Of a stretch of DNA of 64,000 nt, positions 58,690 through 64,000 are shown piece by piece. The position numbers and the translations under genes are program-made. How positions within the stretch are numbered: position 1 is the stretch's first letter; each line of letters begins with the position of its first letter. The notes beneath the pieces are model-generated. The model saw only the letters and a list, made by a program, of their open reading frames with translations. It had not been told where the DNA came from and ran no database searches. The DNA is from Puccinellia tenuiflora (taxonomy: Eukaryota > Streptophyta > Magnoliopsida > Poales > Poaceae), in NCBI GenBank assembly GCA_012064385.1, contig QRDG01001914.1, positions 1,116,001 to 1,180,000 on the forward strand, in the 5' to 3' direction.

Positions 58690-59200
58690 GCTGATTATAT
58701 TAATTTAGCCACAATAGATACATTGGCTGTGCCGCACCTCATGAACGAACTCATTAAACCTAGCAAAAACGTGCGCAGCTCGATCTATTAGCCTAACTAG
58801 AACAATGATTAAAAATAACACGTTCAAAATTAAGGTAAAGAAAATCACATTCTTCATATTTGGCTGCCGCATATTCTTGGGAATTCTCGTCATTTTGCAT
58901 GGCCACAATAACCTCCATACAATCATTTTCGACCATAAACCATATTCTTGTTACACCCAATGTTACCATCTAGAAGTAATCCAATACGAAGGGCTTGTGT
59001 TTTTGCGTGGTCATGTCGTCAACGTGTTGCAGAATCACCCTGCCACAAGAAATAAATATGTCCAAACGGTTGCAGCATCACCCTGCCACAAGAAATAAAT
59101 ATCTCCAAATGGTCTCTCCTAATAACAACAGTAGCAAGTGAACCTGTATCAGAAATTCAGAATCAAAGGTAGTATCGACGTTAAGTTTAGGGTACTCTTC
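58690..59200 (-). pseudogene. RNase H-like (RVT_3) remnant, probably LINE-derived
   Basis: Minus-strand fragments in shifting frames: YPKLNVDTTFDSEF near 59200, VENDCMEVIVAMQND (about 58935-58890), YAAAKYEEC and FARFNEFVHEVRHS (about 58765-58720), in the order seen in plant RVT_3 domains. Several stops and frameshifts; it contains a 43-bp tandem duplication. Confidence 0.65.
59026..59111. repeat. 43-bp tandem duplication
   Basis: GTTGCAG(A/C)ATCACCCTGCC and AAGAAATAAATAT(G/C)TCCAAA occur twice, starting at 59026 and 59069. Confidence 0.95.
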
Positions 59201-59232
59201 ATGTGGTTTACCGGAGAGCATGCATCACTTAA

Positions 59233-60391
59233 CGTGTGTTTGGTACGTAGATTTTTTACGTTGGGATGGTCCTGAGTTCATGTTCGATGTTTTGTTTGGT
59301 TTTGAGGATGGGATGGTATCTGTGCTTAATACCAATGTGTCAATGGGAAATCCACTTCGGCACATAGGTACATCTACACTCACTAACTAAAAAATAAATT
59401 TTAAAATGTAAAAATATTAAAACAAAACTTTCGGGTGTACATATGAATATTCTATGTTCGTATAAAAAATATCGGGATGAAAAAACATTTTTTGTGGCCG
59501 ATGTCAAAAAGACAAATATCCGGCATCCCAAAATGACTTTCTACGTAACGTTTTTTGTCTTTTTATACCTGCCACACAAAATATCTTTTCGATGTGAAAC
59601 ATTTTTGCAAGGATAGAAAATTTTCATATGAAGACCCGAAATTTTTGTTTGAATTTTTTTGACATTTTAAAATGCATTAAAAATGTGTTTTGCATAATAG
59701 ATTCATTTGCACCCGTGAGCCAAAATATCATGTCCTGTGTCAACAAGATCTTAATTGCAATTATCTTAACATAAAAATTGAGGACAACTTGAGCAGCGCA
59801 CCGCCACCATGAATCCCGACCCGTCACCAACATGCGCGCCACCAGCCGGAGGGCAGCAGGCTCACGCGGAAGTGGTGGCTCATCGTCCGGCGGCGGCGCT
59901 CGGCGAGCTTCGATGGCTGGCGGCGGCGCTCGGTGGGCTCAAGCGGCAGTGGCTAGCCGCGGCGGCGCTCAGCGCGCTTCAATAGCTGGCGGCAGCGGCG
60001 CTTGGCGAGCTCCGATGGCTGGCTGGCGACGGCGGCGCTCAGCAAGCTATGGCGGCAGGCTCACGCGACAATGGCTAGCGGCGGCGGTGCTTGGCGAGCT
60101 TCGATGGCTAAGGCGGCGGTGCTCGGCGAGCTAGGGCGGCGGGCTCACGCGGCAAGTGGCTAGCGGCATCGAGCCACGCAGCGGGGAAGAGATTGGGAAC
60201 TAGGGATAGAAGGGAGAGATTAGGAAGAAGTGGGCCGAACGGTCCGACCGTTTTCCGCGAGTCAATTGGTTCACGATCTTTTGGGAATATTCGCAGATCG
60301 GGGCGTTCCGTTCAGATCAGCTGCAACCAAACAGGTGCAACTCGTGGACCATCCTAACCCATTCACGCTGGGGTCGAGAACCAAACACACG
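59233..60391. mobile_element. TIR element of Harbinger type with GC-rich minisatellite
   Basis: Ends CGTGTGTTTGGTACG and (inverted) CGTGTGTTTGGTTCTCG. The inverted similarity extends about 80 bp (GGATGGTCC..GAGTT, TGTTTGGTT). The interior 59830-60170 is a GC-rich repeat of GGCGCT(C/T)GGCGAGCT(T/C)CGATGGCTGG-like units that leaves a 100-codon Ala/Arg-rich frame open (59832-60134), unlikely to be a real gene. Its right end was later hit by the hAT MITE. Confidence 0.65.
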
Positions 60392-60396
60392 CTGCT

Positions 60397-60583
60397 CAGG
60401 GACGGAACCAAGATTGTTACACAAGGGGGCCAATTACATATGAAATAAGTTGGAGGGGGCCATCATGCTAAATTTGGGTAAATTTTGGCCCCAAATCCAC
60501 CATTTTACAAGAGGGATTCTACAAAAATTTCAACCATGGGGGGAGCCATGGCCCCAGCTAGCACCCCCCTGGTTCCATCCCTG
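60397..60583. mobile_element. hAT-type MITE with 8-bp target duplication
   Basis: CAGGGACGGAACCA at the left, TGGTTCCATCCCTG at the right, flanked by ACGCTGCT at 60389-60396 and 60584-60591. 187 bp; GGGGGCC / GGCCCC subterminal inverted motifs. Confidence 0.92.
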
Positions 60584-61389
60584 ACGCTGCTTACATAACA
60601 GCATGATACCACTTCTAAAAATTTAAATGGAAGTTTCAAAAATTTCGAAATAAATACGTGGATGTTTACAAGATATGTGCTTACAATCACTAAAATTTGC
60701 ATAAAGGGAAACATAAATGACAAATTCAACATGAATAGGGGCAAAAAATACAAAAAAACATAATATGACACTATTCATATATCTATTTATTCTTTTTATT
60801 TCTATATGTATATTTTCAATTGATTATGAAAATTTTAGGGAATGTAAACACACATGTTGTGAGCACCCACAAATTTATTTCGAAATTAGTTGACACTTGT
60901 ACATTTGGATTTTTAGCAGTGATATCATGGTGTCATGTCATGTGTGGTATTTCTAGATATTTTTCCCGTTAACAGTAGGACAAGTCCAAATATAATGTTT
61001 AATCTTGGTTTGTAGTATCGCGGCTCGTCCTCGAGTCCCGCGCGCACGATCAGAAGGTTGGACAGTCACACTACTTGAGTGCTGTCAGGAGAGACGTGTC
61101 TAGTGCGTGAGCTACGGCCCTTTCGGCATGGAAGAGATGTCAATCCACCTGCTGCAATTTGAGCAACGCAGTGGCTGACCTCGCCCGGCAGTTGTCACAG
61201 AGGCGTCAATCAAGAACACCTCTCGGCCGAACAAGGCGTCCAGCCAACGCTGTAATGAAAAAGTCGTGCTGACTGAACTGCTGAACAACGCGTCACTTGT
61301 CACGTCGCTAAGGCAGGAGCTACTTCCTCCGATTCCTATTAAATGACTATTAAATAGATGTGTATAAAATCGAATGACAAATTAGTAAG

Positions 61390-61490
61390 AGAGTGTTCAG
61401 ATTAGCGCCGGACGAGCTCTATTAGCGCCGCGCGGACAAAATTTTGTCTATTGGCGCCGTCGCTCCCAGTCGCGGCGCTAATAAAATTCT
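61390..61490. repeat. ATTAGCGCCG repeats
   Basis: ATTAGCGCCG (61394 region), TATTAGCGCCGCGCGG, TATTGGCGCCGTCGC and inverted CGGCGCTAATA suggest the subterminal zone of another DNA transposon. No terminus located. Confidence 0.45.
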
Positions 61491-61609
61491 TTGAAACAAT
61501 ATTTTAACTCGAAATAAGATACATTTTATTCAAACCGGTACATAATTTGTTCAAACTTACCATAATTCATAGAAACTAAGAAACTAAAGGCTACAAAGGC
61601 GGTAGGTGG

Positions 61610-62338
61610 AGAACTGCCAGTTCGGGCAGGTCCCCGCCGGCGTAGGTGCGGGCGCCTGGCGGCAGTTGCGGCAGCAACATTCGAGGAACCTCGCCTCCGG
61701 AGGTTCAAAGGACCGCCCGATGGCGAGCTGCATGTCCTCCTGCGGCTAGTCTGTCTCCGGCCACTCGTCGGAGTCGGAGGAGGAGTCGGACGAGGGGGGC
61801 GACGTAGGTGTTGAGTCGCGCCTGGTGCTCAATCTCCAACTGCTCGTACGACGCTGTGGGCGCATACCGGGGGTCATCCTGCAACTCAGGCCTGCCGGCT
61901 ATGATATGCTCAATGTAGTCGAGTCGTGCCTGTCCGGCGAGGCGAGGGGCCATCGGGACGCCTGTCATGATGTTCTTCGTCCATCTCGGGAGGAGTTCAC
62001 TGTTCCTCGGCACCGGAGTGTTGGTGCGGATGAGTTTGTGCGCCTCCGCCTCCATGAGCACAGGCACTTGCGGCTGCCTCGCTGCTGGTACCACCGGCGG
62101 AGGGTTGGAGGAGGCCCGCCTCGGGGCCGAGGTGGAGGCCGCGGTTGCGCCGCTCGCTGCGTAGCCTCTCCACTCCTTCGCGCCTCTCCTCCTCCGGCAT
62201 GTCGCGCAAAATGCGGTTGGCATGGCGCTCGCGATGATCCATGGTGCGGCGAGCGTCGTGACTGCGGCGAGTTTCTTCCCTCTGGCGGCGAACCTCTTCC
62301 CTCTGGCGACGAGCCTCTTCACTCTGGCTAGGATCCAT
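61610..62338 (-). pseudogene. Arg/Glu-rich transposon-type hypothetical protein, frameshifted
   Basis: ATG 62338, after a TATA-like GGCTATATCATGG (about 62400-62388). N-terminus MDPSQSEEARRQREEVRRQR, an imperfect repeat of RRQREE. A shift near 62160 leads to a frame with PPVVPAARQPQVPVLME, LLPRWTKNIMTGVPM and DYIEHIIAGRPELQDDPRY. Another shift near 61800 leads to an acidic DSSSDSDEWPETD, a stop, then FLECCCRNCRQAPAPTPAG. The pattern matches repetitive hypothetical genes of grasses; function unknown. The left end of a CACTA lies 74 bp upstream of the ATG. Confidence 0.5.
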
Positions 62339-62411
62339 GGTGTTGTGGTGAGGTGGGGAGGGATGCGGGTGACAAACAGAGAAGGGGCCATGATATAGCC
62401 GACTTCCCGGA

Positions 62412-62665
62412 CACTACTAGGGAAAAGCTTACCCGTGGCGCACCAAAATGTCTTACCCGTGGCGCAGGGGCCTGCGCCACGGATTGCCACGCCACGGGTA
62501 ACCACACTTACCCGTAGCGCAGGCACAGATGTGCGCCACGAGTATTTCCCATGGCGCACATGTCTATCCTGCGCCACGGCTAAGGGGAAGTATCCGTGGC
62601 GCACCGCTTACTCATGCGCCACGGCTAGGGTGCGCCACGGCTACCTTCTGTCATGCGCCACGGCT
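62412..62665. repeat. CACTA subterminal repeat array
   Basis: About ten copies of CCGTGGCGCA or TGCGCCACGG in both orientations. Confidence 0.88.
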
Positions 62666-62865
62666 AAGTTTTTCTGTATTTTTTTATATACAGAAAATAC
62701 GGTATTTATACAAACAGTTGTTAATACAGATATATCACATTACAGGAAATTCATATTCCAATATTATATAGAGAGAAATATTATTACACAAAGTTGATCA
62801 CAGTCACAGTTCATCGATCATATTATTACATATCCAGTAGCTAATACATGAAGCTTAGCTAATTT

Positions 62866-63231
62866 CAACATGAACCTTCTGATTCATCGAACTGTACTGA
62901 GTCGACGGCGGCGCTACGCATCCAAAGAGAAGGAACCCTCACAGGGTCATAGCTCACGTGAGCAGTAACCCTCTGAAAAAACGACCACCTACCGTCATAC
63001 TGCCTAACCAGCAGATACATGTATCGACGGACGTGCTCGTCCGGCTCCCTCTGCACCGAGCGTGGCCCACGCGACTGTCACCACAGAAGATCAGGGTCGA
63101 CGACGTCACCCGGATTCCTCACCAAGCTGCGCGTCCCGGAAGGTAGCACCTCCCAGTGCCAGCCCGGTGGAGCCCAGTCCCGCACATCGCCCCTCTGGTC
63201 CAACATGGACATCGTCACCGAGAACACCTAA
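62866..63231 (-). pseudogene. CACTA-internal hypothetical exon with stop
   Basis: After a TTTTACTTAG acceptor at about 63232 the minus strand reads VFSVTMSMLDQRGDVRDW, PPGWHWEVLPSGTRSLVRNP, then a TGA at about 63078 and in-frame REPDEHVRRYMYLLVRQYDG to ESEGSC and stop. It is coding-like apart from the TGA. No family recognised; probably an accessory gene of the CACTA. Confidence 0.5.
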
Positions 63232-64000
63232 GTAAAAAATGCTTAAGTCAAAATTTTGTTACAAAAATAATATTAAAATTTATGAAATGCGAGAAGTTAA
63301 CAATGGAAAGCCTCATATATCATTGCCGTGCAAAACAGGGCAAAAAGAGTGTGTACAAGACCATGTATTAATACAAACACTCCAATTATATATACTATAA
63401 GGCATTGTAGACACTCTCCTTGCCTTTACCATGACATAGTTTAAATCATCGGATTTGTCAATTCATAGAGAAGAAACAAAATGATTTGAGTTTATGCCTC
63501 ATACTTAGATTGGACACACATTGATCAGGAACGGGGCAAGCGGACCAAGTAAGAGTATGCACAAGACAAAACAAAATAAAAATGACTTAGATTTTGCGCC
63601 TCATACTTAGGTCGGACACACAAGTATACCTGTAGGATCTGGTGAGCCAAGTATGATGCACAAAACTTGGTACTTGTGCATATCACAAGGCTCACAAGAC
63701 CTGCAGGCCTACAACCTAGTGCCACAACATTTTAATCATCGGCTTTCGAAGAAACAGACAAAACAAAATATAAGGGTGACTACCGAAGTACAACTCCACT
63801 CCTTATCCCTTAATGCCAAGCCCTGAGGAGGATGGACTGGCTAAAGCAGAACAAGCATTTCCCAACTTTCCTCAAATTCAACTACTGCGATCCGGGGAAG
63901 AAGAACTGGCATGACCGCACACAGCTGCTCCTCCCAGTCAAACACTAACCCAACTATGCAAACACCACATATTAGCATCTACAATTAGAGAGTCTCCGGC

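Larger units (their letters stand above)
62412..64000. mobile_element. CACTA element, left end (right end outside window)
   Basis: Starts CACTACTAGGGAAAAGC after GGA (62409-62411). Subterminal repeats CCGTGGCGCA / TGCGCCACGG fill 62430-62665. The core GTGGCGCA is shared with the CACTA at 1-17138, but the flanking bases and TIR differ. Beyond about 63240 no further feature is recognisable apart from a + frame near 63830-63945 (LKQNKHFPTFLKFNYC). Confidence 0.85.

Noticed and set aside
59832..60134. 100-codon Ala/Arg/Gly-rich frame as a gene
   Set aside because: Produced by a GC-rich minisatellite; no promoter or conserved domain.
61315..61390. Stowaway starting TACTTCCTCCGATTCC
   Set aside because: One degraded end only; no partner end.

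Overview
The window looks like an intergenic stretch of a large, transposon-rich grass nuclear genome. The mix of elements points to the Pooideae, possibly the Triticeae, but the species cannot be fixed from sequence alone. Grounds: CACTA elements with long blocks of subterminal repeats, Stowaway MITEs with the CTCCCTCCGT end, PIF/Harbinger elements with a GTTTGGT core, L1-type LINEs with a plant RNase H tail, a Helitron ending in a hairpin plus CTAG, and one host gene broken into eight exons. No bacterial, organellar, rRNA or CRISPR content was seen.

Layout. 1-17138: a minus-strand CACTA element whose far end lies beyond position 1. Its transposase gene has an internal deletion and a frameshift. 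Its second gene has a nonsense codon and is split by a young non-autonomous LTR retrotransposon (420-10393; LTRs about 2.33 kb, 5-bp target duplication, gag only). 17139-18500: mixed repeat tails. 18503-25658 (minus): the only intact host gene found, an eight-exon, 527-residue P-loop kinase with a zeta-toxin-type fold that resembles plant calmodulin-dependent NAD kinase (NADKc). Its introns hold two Stowaways, another MITE and a gene-fragment-bearing Mutator-type element. 26102-26403: a tRNA-type SINE with an 11-bp target duplication. 26548-28952: a local direct duplication, each copy hit by its own retroposon. 29909-33351: a CACTA end and a 3.0-kb Helitron. 33597-42580: LINEs, a Mutator-type element containing a 72-bp palindrome, and a second local duplication whose two copies act as empty sites for each other's insertions.

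42971-55337: three PIF/Harbinger elements (one short non-autonomous, one with only the MYB-like gene, one with a DDE transposase plus MYB-like gene). The third has a 4.8-kb CACTA inserted in its right terminus with a perfect GGA duplication. 55338-64000: a promoter-bearing pseudogene, an RNase H pseudogene, a further TIR element with a GC-rich minisatellite, a hAT MITE with an 8-bp target duplication, another degraded TE-type gene, and the left end of a fourth CACTA at 62412 that runs out of the window.

How it fits together: nearly everything is layered transposon insertion. The order can be read from nesting (LTR element inside CACTA; CACTA inside Harbinger; MULE inside LINE; MITEs inside gene introns) and dated relatively by target-site duplications. 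Most transposon genes carry frameshifts or deletions, so movement would need factors supplied elsewhere. The NADKc-like gene keeps all reading phases across its introns and is the best candidate for a functional host locus. Gene calls rest on hand-read motifs and splice sites; no database search was possible.
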